Below are positions 21,204 to 32,807 of a stretch of DNA of 64,000 nucleotides, one piece after another. Position numbers and translations under genes: made by a program. Where the stretch lies: assembly GCA_015179125.1 (NCBI GenBank), contig WHVA01000019.1:372001-436000 (forward strand). Direction: 5' to 3'. The DNA is from Gautieria morchelliformis. Taxonomy: Eukaryota > Basidiomycota > Agaricomycetes > Gomphales > Gomphaceae. The notes beneath the pieces are model-generated. The model did no database searches. It was not told the origin of the DNA and saw only the letters and a list, made by a program, of their open reading frames with translations. How positions within the stretch are numbered: the stretch's first letter is position 1; each line of letters begins with the position of its first letter.

Positions 21204-23522
21204 ATGTCTACCACAACTTTCACCACCACAGACCTCCTCCCTTCCTCGGTACCCAAGCTTATGGCCAACGGTCTCAACTGGACCGCGTTCTCAATGTGTT
21301 TCCAAGACGCCGTAGAAGCCAAAGGCTTGTGGGGGTATTTCGATGGCACAACCCCCCAGCCGACTGTCAGTGTACCGCCCACAACTGACGAAGAGGATGC
21401 CCTAGCTAAATGGGTCAAGGAGGACCGGACTGGGAAAGCACTTCTGACTCACCGAATACCTGACTCCACCCTGATCCGCATACACGGCAAATCCTCCCTG
21501 ACAGAACGATGGGCACTGATCGTAAAAGAATTCTCAACGAAAGGAGCTTTTGCACAAGCAGATTTGCGTACCCATTTCATGGAGTCTAAGTGTCCCGACA
21601 AGTCGAACGTCCGCGAATTCCTCGACGGACTACGAGTCAAGAAAGAAGAGTTAGCTACTTTTGGCGTAGACATTGAAGAAAAGGATTACCGATCGACGAT
21701 CATAAAATCCCTCCCCCCACACCTTTCAGCCTTCGCATCGAACCTTCTAGCCGGTGCCAAGCTATACAGCTCGACAAAAACCATCGACCCCGACGAACTC
21801 ATTACGCTAGTATCTGAAGAGTATGAGCGTCACATAGCTCAGCGGTCCAGACGCTCAGGGCACGGTAGTGGAAAAAGCGAAGACAAGGACGAGGCAATGT
21901 TTGTCTCACCTAACGGGAAGGGGAGGAAAATTGATCGAAAACCGAAAGGGACGTGCTGGAACTGCGGTGACAAGGGACACTACAAGAATAAATGTCCCAA
22001 GCCTGTTAAAGAGACCGGTGACAAGAAACACGACTCACAAAAAGGGGGTGGCTCTGCAAACGCCGCTATCGAATCAGATGACGAAGACGAAGCTGCCTTC
22101 TTCGCCGATCTCGATGACGACGACGAGCTCCCAGTGCTGCTATCGAACTACGAATCTGACTCGGATGCTGAAGAACATACCGAGGATTGGTTTTCTGAAC
22201 TAGGCGATGACGCTGAGTGTATCGAGTCACAGGATGATGTTGACAGAAGCGAGTGTGCTTACCCAGTCGACATCTGTGACGATCAAGCGGTCGCAGAAGC
22301 TGAAAATGCAAACGCTGTCCACATTCAAGACGGCGCAGAAGCAGAAAATCAAACGCACATTGAGGTATACGACTCCGGCTGCACCAGGCACATCACCCCA
22401 TACTGCGAGGCGGTGACAGACTTTAAGGCCATAAGTCCTAAGTCGTTCCAAGCTGCGAATAAACAGAGTTTTAATGCGGTTGGAACAGGCGAGATGGTGA
22501 TCGACGTACCGAACGGAGTCACGACATCTCAGCTAAGGCTAACTGAGGTGTTGTACTCACCTGAGGTTGGCTATACCCTCGTGTCAGTTGGAAGACTCGA
22601 CGAGGCCGGTTTCAATCTAACATTTGCAGACAGCAAATGCGTTATACAAGAGCGAAACGGCCAGAAGGTCGGAACAGTCGAAAAATCCGGACAAGGCCTC
22701 TACAAAGTGACACATGAGTCAGATGCAGCAAATACTGCTGTAGAAACACTCAGCTTGGACCAATTTCACCGGCGCATGGGACACATTGCCCCAGAGACAG
22801 CTAGAAAACTGGTTATCAATGGTCTGGTAACAGGAGTAAAACTCGAAGTCTTACCATCAGGAACCCCCTTCTTTTGCGAGTCTTGCGTATACGCTAAGGC
22901 GACTCACAAACCTGTCCCGAAAGCCAGGGAAGGAAGCCGTGCCTCAAGCTTCGGAGACGAGGTGCATAGCAATCTATGGGGACCTGCCCCAGTTGCCACC
23001 AAAGCTGGCAAAAGATACTATGTTACATTCACAGACGATATGTCTAGATTAACGCACCTCCATTTGTTGCGCACAAAAGACCAAGCCCTTGCAGCATACA
23101 AGGAGTATGCCATGTGGTGTGACACACAGCTGAACGTTCGTGTCAAGAAACTCCACTCGGACAGCGGCGGAGAATACCTAGGAAAAGAGTTCATAGTGTA
23201 CCTGAAGTCAAAAGGGACCACGCAGAAACTTACCGTACACGACACGCCCCAACACAATGGAGTCGCCGAGCGTCGCAACAGAAGCATCATCGAACATGTA
23301 CGAGCCTTGCTACATGCCAGTGGACTGCCGAGATTCCTATGGGGTGAGGCTGTGCGTCACATCGTATGGCTAATGAATCGGACGTCAACTAAGGCCGTTT
23401 CTGGAAAAACACCATATGAAGCTGCTTTGGCAAAAAGCCTGATCTTAAACACATACGGGAATGGGGTGAGAAAGTATGGGTACGCACAGAAAGTGGTGAC
23501 AAACTCGGGGGACGTGTGGTAG
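21204..23522 (+). pseudogene. Copia1 Gag-protease-integrase
   Basis: Gag region (residues 1-240) with SSVPKLMANGLNWTAF and HGKSSLTERWALIVKEF; zinc knuckle CWNCGDKGHYKNKC near residue 251; an acidic linker; protease motif VYDSGCTRHITP near residue 388. Then comes the GAG-pre-integrase zinc finger (HRRMGHIAPET...CESCVYA) and the integrase core with TDDMSRLTHLHLL and HSDSGGEYL and a downstream E in GVAERRNRSI. It should continue into the chromodomain-less C-terminus, but a one-base deletion near 23427 (GCTTTGGCAAAAAG, expected one more T) shifts it to a stop at 23520. The protein coding continues in another frame from 23430 to 23875. A functional product would need correction or another copy in trans. 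Confidence 0.9.
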
Positions 23523-23875
23523 AGGGCCGATGGCTCGGATTTGACGAGCGCAGCAAGGGGTATAGGATCTATTGGCCTGAAAAGCAAACAGTAACTGTGG
23601 AGAGGAACGTTCACTTCAACAACGCAAGTTCATCAGCTCCACATCTCGAGAGGGAGGATTGGCAAGTTACCGAGATGGTAACTGACTCACCTTCCTCTCA
23701 AAGGGCTAAAAACACCATTGCCTCAGTACCCCCCACCATCAATCCACCTAGCGGCATGACAAACCAAATTCCATCTGACTCCGAAGCCGAAGCACCCACA
23801 AAACACATACACAAGCCAAGTCAGCGAATCCGCGACATTCTGGAAGGAAAAGGAACTTCCACACCGATCCTCTGA
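23430..23875 (+). pseudogene. Copia1 integrase C-terminal segment (shifted frame)
   Basis: Continues the integrase after the frameshift near 23427: KPDLKHIREWGEKVWV, GRWLGFDERSKGYRIYWPE and VERNVHFNN, the conserved Copia integrase C-terminus. It then runs through a low-complexity linker to PSQRIRDILEGKG, and stops at 23873. A second one-base shift near 23855 separates it from the reverse transcriptase frame. Confidence 0.85.
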
Positions 23876-23900
23876 TCCAGTCATCCCAACAGGAGTTCAA

Positions 23901-25592
23901 ATGCCTACAACCATTGAGTCAAATACAGAAGTCCTAGAAGGAGAAGGATCAGCTGATTGGCTAATGCTAGCCGACGAACTCGATGAGTACGCACTGGTAG
24001 CTGAGACGAGCGAACTTGAAGCCATCGAACCACGGTCCCTTGCTGAAGCCAAACGACACCCCAATTGGCATTTGTGGGAAGCAGCTATTCACGAAGAATT
24101 AGCAGTGCTCCGCGATGCCGGTACCTGGAAACTCACCGAAGCCCCACCTGGAGCCAACATCGTAGGCTCCAAATGGGTTTTCCGTGCCAAGAAAGATTCA
24201 ACTGGAAACGTGGTACGTTATAAGGCTCGACTCGTTGCTCAAGGATTCTCGCAAGTACCTGGAGTGGACTACTTCGATACCTTTGCTCCCGTTGCAAAAC
24301 TCACCTCAATTCACACCGTACTTGCCCTAGCCGCTGCAAATGACATGGAGTTACATCAGATAGACATCAAAGGCGCATATCTGAACGGAGAACTCACCGA
24401 CAACGAGACAATCTACATGTCTCAACCCGTAGGGTATCACGCCCCAAGCTCTTCTGGTATGGTTTGCCACCTACAGAAAACGTTATACGGACTTAAGCAG
24501 TCTGGTCGACGATGGTATCAAAAGCTAGTGGATATCATGCTTACCAAACTGCTCTTCTCTCACTGCGATGTAGACCAGGCCGTATTCTTTCATCGCTCGA
24601 ATGACTCGCTCGTGATTGTTTTGGTACATGTCGATGATTGCACGATTGCAGCTACAACGGAAATGTTAGTAAAACAGTTCAAGGCAGGAATCGCGAGGCA
24701 CGTCGAAATAATGGACCTGGGCGAACTACACTGGCTGTTAGGGATCGAACTCAAACGCGACAGAGAAAGACGTACCATTCATCTCTCTCAGAGATCCTAT
24801 ATCGCCTCCATAATATGCCGTTACAATCTGGACGACCTGAAACCCGCGTCCACGCCAATGGAACACGGTCTGTTGCTTTCGATGTCCCAAACACCGAAAA
24901 TGACTGCCGAATGGGCTCTGATGCGCGATACGCCATACAGAGAAGCCGTAGGATCGTTGATGTACGCGGCATTAGGAACGCGCCCTGACATTGCTTTCGC
25001 TGTTCAGAGCATATCCCGATACTCGACGAAATTCGGCCCTACTCACTGGAATGCAGTAAAAAGAATATTTCAGTATTTAAAAGGAACTGCAAACCTTGGG
25101 TTGACTTACGGACACGCAAACAACGCGCTGACCGGATATGCTGATGCTGATGGCAGCATGGCGCTGGACAGACACGCTATTTCTGGATACGCGTGGATAA
25201 TTCACGGTGGTGCAGTTTCCTGGAGCGCAAAAAGGCAAAATATCATTTCTCTGTCCACAACAGAGAGCGAATATGTGGCAGTAACTCACGCGGCAAAAGA
25301 AGCTTTATGGCTTCGCTCCCTTATCAAACAGCTTTTCAACGACGAGTTGTCCGCCACGACCCTATTTTCCGATAACCAATCGGCTATCGCGCTCGCGAAG
25401 GACCATCAGTACCATGCGAGAACCAAACATATAGACGTACAGTATCATTTCATTCGCTGGATCGTCGAAAAAGGAGCAGTTCGATTAGTCTACTGCCCGA
25501 CCGACGACATGATAGCAGACACGCTTACCAAAGCGTTGCCGTCTGCGAAGGTAAAGCATTTTGCGGTTGAGCTCGGGTTGACCACGGTTTGA
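23901..25592 (+). pseudogene. Copia1 reverse transcriptase and RNase H
   Basis: 563 codons open from the first Met, but the true frame runs upstream (HRSSDPVIPTGVQ) into the frameshift near 23855, so the start is only the first Met of a polyprotein segment. The RT has SKWVFRAKKDSTG, YKARLVAQGFSQ, DTFAPVAKL, IDIKGAYLNG and the active site LVHVDDC. RNase H has YADADGSM, TTESEYVA, FSDNQSAIAL and ARTKHIDVQYHFIR. All catalytic acids are present. Without the two upstream frameshifts this would be a functional polymerase. Confidence 0.92.
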
Positions 25593-25599
25593 GGGGGAG
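25591..25599 (+). promoter_or_regulatory. Copia1 polypurine tract
   Basis: GAGGGGGAG directly abuts the 3' LTR (25600), the expected plus-strand primer position. Confidence 0.85.
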
Positions 25600-25832
25600 T
25601 GTAGGAGGAAAACGCATAAGCCAGGGGCAAACCGCGTCACCCCGTGTCACCCCATTGTGACACAGTATGTGCAGTCTCATTGTTCCAGTTGTTTATTGTC
25701 CTACGTGCCCATTGTAGTTTACTTTTCATTGTTCTTCTACACTATAAAGTAGGTAGCTAGAACCCCCAGTTTCCTCAGTACTTTGCACTCAAGCAAATAC
25801 TGAGATTCGCATAGCATATAATAATTCTTACA
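25600..25832 (+). repeat. Copia1 3' LTR
   Basis: 233 bp, differing from the 5' LTR at three CpG positions only (CGCG to CGCA, GCG to GTG, TCGAG to TCAAG). CAGGT follows at 25833-25837. Confidence 0.95.
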
Positions 25833-25837
25833 CAGGT

Positions 25838-27301
25838 CACTATTGTAAGCTGCAACGGCCTCCAACGGCAGTAATACACGCTTCACCAGTCAGGTGCCGC
25901 CCGGCATCAACGGCCGCTGACTTTCGGCGGCCAACCGTGACGCCGGTGGCAACTACCATTTGAAGCACAGACTGACAGTGCGCGGTACGCACCCACCCTC
26001 GATTGGCACCGCGCACTGTCACACAATGCGTGGCACCGTCGTTCATCAGGTCCCATCGGACGTCGCTCGCACCCAACGCCAAGTGGCGGCCTATGGTGCA
26101 CCGTCGAGTTCTGCGAGGAACAACGTCACCACTCGGACTTGCGCAAACATCAAGAGTGAGCCACGCTCAGGAGGTGGTGTCAAACGGACTCGAGGCTATG
26201 TGTAGGATGGAGCCGTTTAGTATTGTGAGTTATCAGTTGATTTTCATTTCCTTACTTTGAGATTTTCAGTGACCTTATCACATCCCCTCTCTATGAAGTA
26301 TCGCCTATATTCCATGCCGAGTCACGGAATAACAGGTACTGACTCATTACAGCCAACATCCCTCACCCATAACTTTCCTGGTCGACCAAACAGACTTTCA
26401 GTGAGGCTTATATGGACTTTTCATTGAAAATTTCTTCTTTACCATTCAAAATTTTACATGGCTATACCCTTGAGTTCCTGTGCATTGTTCACTGAAAAAA
26501 CATAAGGCGCCACAAAACCCCCGATGAAGTACGTAGATACTACGGGTCGCTTCAGAAGACCCGCCAGGAGCGGAGACCAGACCGGGGAAGCCAGTTCAGC
26601 CGCCCCCCCCCCCCCCCTAACCCCCTCCAACCCCACGCATAAGCTCTCCCCGCGAAACTCGCCCTGCCTCATGAGGCCCATGCCTAGCAGCCCTTACCCA
26701 ATATAAAAGTAGTTTATTTAGAGGTTTATTATCTTACATGGGGCACTGCCCCAAAACATATAAATGCATTTAAAATAAAAAATAAACATAAGGCATTGTT
26801 TGTAAATTACCAGTGAAAATCACACTGAAATGTTGTTAAAGTATCATGGAAATATTCAATGGCATTCAAGGACAAGGTATCAAGAAGATATAAGAAGCTC
26901 TTATGGGCACAACGTGCAGGAGACAGTCTGGCAGAGGGTGACACATTGCAAGCAAGTGGGGATTTGTCAAGTAGTGGGGATCGGAACGTGAAGCAGTATG
27001 AGAAGGGGAAAAAGAGGCGGTGTTTGGTGGGAGTGAAAATGAAAGGTCACAGAAGAAGAGGAAAAGGGTGGATGTGAGTTCATCAAGCCTGGATTATTGA
27101 GATGTACTGCATATATAAACATAGGCATCAAAGGTGCAAGAGGCCCAGAGGCCATGGGGAGTGAGGTGGGGGGAACTACCTGTTCACACAAACAGCAGCT
27201 TGGACAGTTGGGGGTGAACATGAGTGACAATGAAATGAACAAATCTGAAGGTACATGGAAGCAAATGGAGTTCCCCTGAGACCAGCTCCAAGCATTGTGG
27301 A
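25838..27301. other. Intergenic; no supported gene
   Basis: Short ORFs only. It contains a 14 bp perfect inverted repeat (25973-25986 and 26008-26021) and a C run at 26602-26617. Pre-insertion sequence of the island resumes here after the Copia1 duplication. Confidence 0.4.
25973..26021. repeat. Perfect 14 bp inverted repeat
   Basis: TGACAGTGCGCGGT (25973-25986) and ACCGCGCACTGTCA (26008-26021) are perfect reverse complements around a 21 bp loop. Confidence 0.8.
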
Positions 27302-27472
27302 TGTAAAGATGCAGATCTTAAGCCTTATGTCACAAGGGCAGACAGAACTTGACCAATGAGTGGTATTCTGGATGCTACGTAGTGACAGTGTAAGGTAAGA
27401 TGTGATTGGGAACCGCTGGCCAGTTCCCACACATGAACTGGGTCCCTAAGGGGCCCACTGGTATTAGCTAAG

Positions 27473-27638
27473 TGTTACACGCAGTAGCTGAGTTTGGAGG
27501 AAGAAGTGATTAGATTACTACTGGTATGATTGTATCTAATACTGCGCACCTGAGTTCGGAGGAAGAAGCGATAAAGCTCTTCCTTCGAACTCAGACAGTT
27601 ACTAAGTGACTGCATCACGTGATGCAACACAAGCCACA
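27473..27638 (-). repeat. Copia2 3' LTR
   Basis: 166 bp; aligns end to end with 32611-32776. Contains an internal inverted repeat (CTGAGTTCGGAGGAAGAAGC...GCTCTTCCTTCGAACTCAG). Confidence 0.85.
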
Positions 27639-28402
27639 CACCCCCCTGGCACAGACAGTCTATTGTCAGAATAATTCCATGAGGCACCAATGTCACTCCA
27701 CCAATTCACGAGATAGTGCCTTGGTCAATAGATCCGCAGGCATGCTGTGTGTAAGCCCGTAGTCGACTTGGATAATTTTCTGTGTGACCTTCTCACGTAA
27801 CCAGAAATATTGAAGGTCCAGATGTTTCATCTATCCATGATACTCTGGATTCTTAGCAACTGACAGCGCAGATTGGTTGTTGATGAAAAGGTGCGACGGC
27901 TCTTCAAGGAGGATGTTTATAAATGTTATATATATGTATATATAGCTTAGCTCATCTATATTTCATAAAATATATCAAAATTGAGGCAGTTGCCAGCACC
28001 TGTAAGGCATGCTTAATCCTAGCCCCAAAGTTCTTTCTCACAGTCTGCTGCTCCCCCAGGAAAGGGTGTATACCCCATTGTCTAAACATCAATAGTACAT
28101 ATCTTTGTACTATACATGCATATTATTTTAAACATACCTTCTAATCAGATCTCTCAACCATATATAATAATATAGTACAGGTATTGTCCATACTTGCTTC
28201 TATATTCTGTGATTGTACATCTAACATGTGTCATGTATACTTTTAATATATAGTCATCCACATCCTCTGAAATTGCTCTGTTATATCAATACACACCATG
28301 CTTTAGCACATACAACCATATTTTTAAAATATCAGAACATTCAAAAAAATTTAGGATGTCCACAATATACAAGTTGCTCAAAATGATGGATTATGAATTT
28401 GG
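27639..28402. other. Copia2 3' non-coding region
   Basis: AT-rich stretch between the RNase H remnant and the 3' LTR. Near 27700-27910 the minus strand still shows RNase H-like codons (for example around DYGLTHSMPADLLTKAL-like spacing), but it is too decayed to call; the remainder holds nothing I recognise. Confidence 0.35.
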
Positions 28403-29695
28403 TTAGGGTTGATATTTTAAAAGATATCTAATATATCCTAGAAGAATATACATTGTTGTCAATGTGAACATCCTCCCAACTCTAGAACCAAGTTCTCCTA
28501 GTAGACTGCGCAACCAAACAATCTCCATCCCTGCTAGTACTGAGGCAACAAACTCGGCCTCCATTGTGGATAATGTGACTATGTTTTGGAGCTTGCTGGC
28601 CCAACTGACAGCTCCAGTCCCAATCTTTGTGAGGAATCCCGAAGTTGATCGTCCATTGTCAGAATTTCCTCCATGGTCTGCATCCGTCCATGCTTGGAAT
28701 GATTCGGTTGATTGGTTGGGCGTGAAGGTGAGTGACAGATCAATTGTTCCTTTTAAGTAATGCAGGAGGTGCTTCACGGCCATCCAATACACTGGCCCTG
28801 GGTTTGAATTGAATCGTGCGAGGCATCTGACGGCATAAGCAATATCTGGACGAATTGCAATGGCTAGGTAATTCAGTGCTCCTACTGCATTTAGATACGG
28901 TATGTCTTTCATTTCCTCTATTTCTTCTGGTGTTCATGGTCCCATGGACGAGTTTAGGTTCAAACCCGGGGTCATAGGCGTGAATACGGGCTGGCAATCT
29001 GCCATCTGGAACCGGTTGAGGATTTCCCGAATATACTGCCTCTGTGAGAGTTTCAGTGTTTTCAGTGATCGGGCGTATGCCACCTCCACCCCTAGCAGTG
29101 ATGTTGTGGGTCCTAGAACCTTCAATTTGAAGACTTTGGCCAGCTTACTCTTTACTTGATCCAGGTCTTGTTTCGAGTCTGATACTAGGGTTAAGTCATC
29201 AAAGAAGACAGGTATGATAATTTTGGTGCTGTCATTCATCCAAACATACACACTTTGGTCGGATTGGAGTCGCTTGAATTTCATTTCTTCCAGTGCTGTT
29301 CCGAGTTGCTCGTACCACAATCTTCCGCTTGGTTTTAATCCATACAGTCCTCTCCTCAACTTGCACACCCAGTCTGGTCCTCCATGGTGATAGCCTTCTG
29401 GTTGTTGCATGTATATTTTTGCATCGTCACCCAGAACTCCATTCAGGTAAGCATTGGCTATGTCGACTGATTCGATGTGCGCTCCTCAAAGTGCTCCTTG
29501 GGCTAATATTGTGCACAGGGCTGCCCGACGTGTGGTAGGAGCGAACACTTCGTCATAATCTATTCCTGGGCGCTGAGTATACCCTTTTGCTACTAGGCGA
29601 CTCTTGTACTTGTCCAAGGATCCGTCAGAATGAACCTTGATTCGGAATACCCAATGGGAGCCAATGGCGTTTTCACCGGGTGGTAATTTTACCAA
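28403..29695 (-). pseudogene. Copia2 reverse transcriptase / RNase H
   Basis: Frames broken by stops and shifts: 29695-29486 (IGSHWVFRIKVHSDGS, KSRLVAKGYTQRPG, YDEVFAPTTR), 29410-28934 (MQQPEGYHH, CKLRRGLYGLKPSGRLWYEQ, and a VFFDDLTLV active site) and 28912-28460 (YLNAVGALNYLAIAIRPDI, WTDADHGG, LSTMEAEFVA). The IDNQSAI/KHID part of RNase H is missing: homology ends near 28460, where the sequence turns AT-rich. Non-functional. Confidence 0.87.
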
Positions 29696-29722
29696 TTCCT
29701 ATGTCCCATTTTCCAGTAGGGC

Positions 29723-31237
29723 TCAGATCTCTGCATCCGTCGATTTTTTCCACAGTGGTGCATCGGAGTGTCGCATCGCTTCTGCGAATGTATTAGACAC
29801 ACGATCGTCTTTTATTGTTGCATTTAGGATGAATTCGACGGTGTTCAGTAAGCCCATGTCTGTGTTGGCTGTATCCGGTCTGTCATAGATGAATTCCAGG
29901 GCCTGGAAGGTTGATGCGATAGCTGCTGCACCCCCCTCCAGGTCTGGATCATCATGGTCCGATGGGACTCTTGGCCAGAGGAAGGGGTCGTGGAGGAGCC
30001 GGTAGTTGATGCGGGTGGCATTTCTGGTGGAACGGCAGGGTGGAGCAGGTGGAGCAGGTGGTTCAGCAGGTGGAGCAGCTGGCGGGTCGGGTTCTGGTGC
30101 AGGAGGGATGGGCTGGAGTGGATCTTCGAGGTCGACTTGTGGGAGTTCAGCATTTTGATTTGGTTGCTCTTCTGGTGGGGCTGCAGGCTGGTTTGGGAGT
30201 GGTGCCAGTACAGGAGGGAGTGATCCGTTGTTGTTGTCAGGGATGGAGAGGCCTGGGAACTCATTTTCATCGAATATGATGTCCCTAGATATAATGGTGC
30301 GTCTTGTGACAGGGTCCAGGCATCGCCAGCCTTTATAACCATCTTTGAAGCCGAGGTAGATGCATTTTTGGGATCTAGGCTGCAGTCCATTCCTCTCATC
30401 CTTCTGTACATGAACGTGGGCGGTGCAGCTGAATGTACGTAGCATTTCAAGGTTTGGTTTATGACCAAACCAGGCCTCATATGGTGTTTTGTCTGCAAGC
30501 ACTGAGGTTGGAGTAGCGTTAACGATTCGGACTAGTAGCTTTATTGCATCTCCCCACATTGACGCCGGCAGGTGGGCTTCCTGTAGTAGGGAAATTGTTC
30601 CTTCAATGAGAGTTTGATTTGTCTGTTCTGAGATCCCATTTTGCTGTGGTGTGCCCTTCATAGTAGGTTCATGAAGTATGCCTCGGTGCTGGAAATGCTG
30701 GTCCCACTTATGACCAATATACTCCCCACCTTCGTCGTCTCTGAAATGCTTCACTCTCAGGTTTAATTGATTTTCTGCTAGTGCTTCGAATGCTCGGTAG
30801 GCATCGAACACCTCATCCTTTGTCTTCAGGAGATAGACAATCCTGTACCTTGTGCAATCATCCATGAAGGTGATCCAGTATCGGTGTCCTGATGGTGTGC
30901 GGACTGGGAGAGGCCAGTGTACATCTGAGACAATGAGATCGAGTGGGTCGGATGCTCGGCTATCACTCCTCTTTGGAAAGGGGTTGTGGTGCTGCTTCAC
31001 AGCAATACATGGTTCGCAGATATGAGGAACAGTCCCATTTGAGTTTACATGTATTCCATCAACCATTTTATTTTCTAGGAGCTTCTCCAGTCGCACCTGT
31101 CCAATGTGTGCAAGTCGTCTGTGGAGTAATGGTCGGTCTACAATTGTCGAAGAGACGGTGAGTGCGAGTTCTTGATTTGGGATTGTGTTCCCAGTTAAGA
31201 AACCTGTCCTGTTCAATACGGTGGCACAGAAGCGCAA
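29723..31237 (-). pseudogene. Copia2 integrase
   Basis: 504 codons open. HHCC-type finger (LLHRRLAHIGQVRLEKL...CEPCIAVKQHH), core residues in ITFMDDCTRYRIVYLL and HFRDDEGGEYIG, and NGISEQTNQTLIEG, where the usual AERTNRT has changed to SEQTNQT; the catalytic E is retained. The C-terminal region has KCIYLGFKDGYKGWRCLDP and FDENEFPG, then a Pro/Ala-rich linker. The frame opens into the RT segment but meets stops near 29705. Confidence 0.88.
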
Positions 31238-31238
31238 T

Positions 31239-32568
31239 TTATTGTCTCAGATAAACGATATGTGGATATGGTGTGTGGTAAGGTGGAGGACCACGAGTAG
31301 GTTGTTCTGGAGTGCCGGCACGTGTAGAACTTTTCGAGAACAAAATGTCTTGTGCCGGCTTCCCATCAATCATGGGGGAAAACAATACTTGCCCCCACCC
31401 AGCTGAGTACACTACTTCATTTGTTGCTAGTCTGATAGGTACTCTGTAGTACTCATTATTCTGCAGCCAATGACAATGAGGAGTCATGTGGCTGGTGGCC
31501 CCTGTGTCGGTGTTCCAACACAGATCGGTGTCTCCATTGATTGATGATGAAGGCGAAGGTTGTAGGTTCGCATTCCCAGCGAGTTCCTCTGTGACATCGT
31601 TTGATGTACTTGTCTCGTTTCCTCAGGATGTGGATAGCGTCGCTGCAAGTGATGCGAGGGATTGCTATGATACGATCCTTCGTAAGGTTGACCGAGCTCG
31701 GGGGCGAAACCCGAGGTACGGTCCGAGGTTACGGGGTGAGGTTCTGATAGGGAAATCGGAGAGGGACTAGGCTTCAGCTTATGTGCTGCACCGACCCTAC
31801 GCACGAGTCCCAACTTCGGAGGCAAACGAATAAGAGGCGAGGTTTGGCTTAAGAAGCGAGGCTTAGAAACTAACTAGCGATCAAAGTATACGATAGTTGA
31901 TTTTCAGACTGAGGAGTAGGAATGCATACAAGGGGGTTTATATACGAGCGAGGGTACAAGTCAGGGGCGAGCAAATGCTGGGGAAGGTCAGGGCGAGGTC
32001 AGGGCGAGGTAATATACGAATGATGCGTGATGGAGCGGAATCAGTAACTAAGGGGATTCGGGCATGGGGTCAGGGTCGGATATGAGCTCTAGCTCTAGCT
32101 CGGGCTCAGGTGCAGGATTAGAATCACCAGTACTCGGGCACGAGTATCACAAGGCTCGGGCTCGGAAGAAAGGTTATAGCGGTAAGTAACCGGCCAAAGG
32201 CCGGGTTCTTACAGGGATGCTTGTTGCTTCAGGTTTCTGTTTCCTGTGGCAATAGTATTTCCATCGAGATTTTTGCTTTTTAGCCTTTTCCACATTTCAA
32301 TGGGATTAATGGTATTTTCCATGATGTTCTCGACGTGGACATATTGTGTCGGAGCTAGGGATTAGAGTATGGTGCCGGCAGCCTCCTCCCTCTTCAGGAG
32401 CCATTTTTCCGCTTCTCTCGCGTCCATCAGTCTTTTGAGGCCTTCGATGCCTATTCACTATGCATCTATTTTCACAAGCTTCTCCTGCATTTCAGTTGCC
32501 CAGGCATGGTAATTCATGCCTGTAAGTCTGACGCTTTTCGCGCGACCTTCAGCTTCTGATTTGGACAT
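31239..32568 (-). pseudogene. Copia2 gag and protease, interrupted
   Basis: Gag start at 32568 (MSKSEAEGRAKSVRLTGMNY, then HAWATEMQEKL), with stops near 32455 and 32360 but recognisable Copia gag text (YVHVENIMENTINPIEMWKR). Gag is interrupted at 32213-31681 by an LTR-like segment and resumes before the protease motif CWNTDTGATSHMTPHC (near 31500). The last part (31487-31239) continues with YYRVPIRLATNEVVYSAG. Several frames are used, so it is non-functional. Confidence 0.78.
31681..32213 (-). repeat. LTR-like segment nested in Copia2 gag
   Basis: On the minus strand it begins TGTAAGAACCCGGCC, which includes a GGCCTTTGGCC stem, contains TATATAAACCCCC (promoter-like, near 31935), and ends CAACCTTACG. 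It interrupts the gag reading frame. Start and end resemble an LTR of another family with a decayed terminal CA. No clear 5 bp duplication is seen, so a deletion may have accompanied it. Confidence 0.55.
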
Positions 32569-32610
32569 ACTGAGATCTTTTCCTGCAATTATAGCACAGG
32601 ACACATAACC

Positions 32611-32776
32611 TGTTACATGCAGTAGCTGAGTCTGGAGGAAGAAGCAATTAGATTACTACTGGTATGATTGTATCTAATACTGCGCACCTGAGTTCGGAGT
32701 AAGAAGCGATAAAGCTCTTTCTTCGAACTCAGACACTTACTAAGTGACTGTGTCATGTGATGCAATGCAAGCTACA
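32611..32776 (-). repeat. Copia2 5' LTR
   Basis: 166 bp. On the minus strand it is followed by GGTTATGTGTCCTGTGC, the probable primer-binding region. Confidence 0.85.
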
Positions 32777-32807
32777 CTAAGCACTATGTATGTACACAGG
32801 TTATTTA

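Larger units (their letters stand above)
20919..25832 (+). mobile_element. Ty1/Copia LTR retrotransposon, nearly intact (Copia1)
   Basis: 4.9 kb element with 233 bp LTRs, a perfect CAGGT duplication and the gag-PR-INT-RT-RH order typical of Copia. The LTRs differ at three positions only, all CG to CA/TG changes, so the insertion is recent. A purine tract (GAGGGGGAG, 25591-25599) primes plus-strand synthesis. Two single-base frameshifts (about 23427 and 23855) separate the coding region into three frames. It inserted into the island near the left 110 bp inverted repeat. Confidence 0.95.
27473..32776 (-). mobile_element. Ty1/Copia LTR retrotransposon, decayed (Copia2)
   Basis: 5.3 kb, minus strand, 166 bp LTRs (27473-27638 and 32611-32776) starting TGT(A/G)GCTTG on the minus strand and ending TAACA. 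Five-bp duplications CTAAG flank it (27468-27472 and 32777-32781). Order on the minus strand is gag, protease (DTGATSHMT), integrase, RT, RNase H. The LTRs differ at about a dozen positions and the ORFs carry several stops, so it is older than Copia1. A further LTR-like segment (31681-32213) is nested in gag. About 750 bp between RNase H and the 3' LTR are AT-rich without coding. Confidence 0.92.
27302..32807 (-). repeat. Gypsy-family solo LTR, split by Copia2
   Basis: 27302-27472 and 32782-32807 together match the ~203 bp LTR of Gypsy1 (43739-43941) and Gypsy2 (49988-50190) in reverse orientation, from TGTAAAGAT...CTTAAGCC to GCACTATGTA...GGTTATTTA. Copia2, flanked by CTAAG, interrupts it. 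No internal Gypsy sequence is attached, so it is a solo LTR or fragment. Confidence 0.8.
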
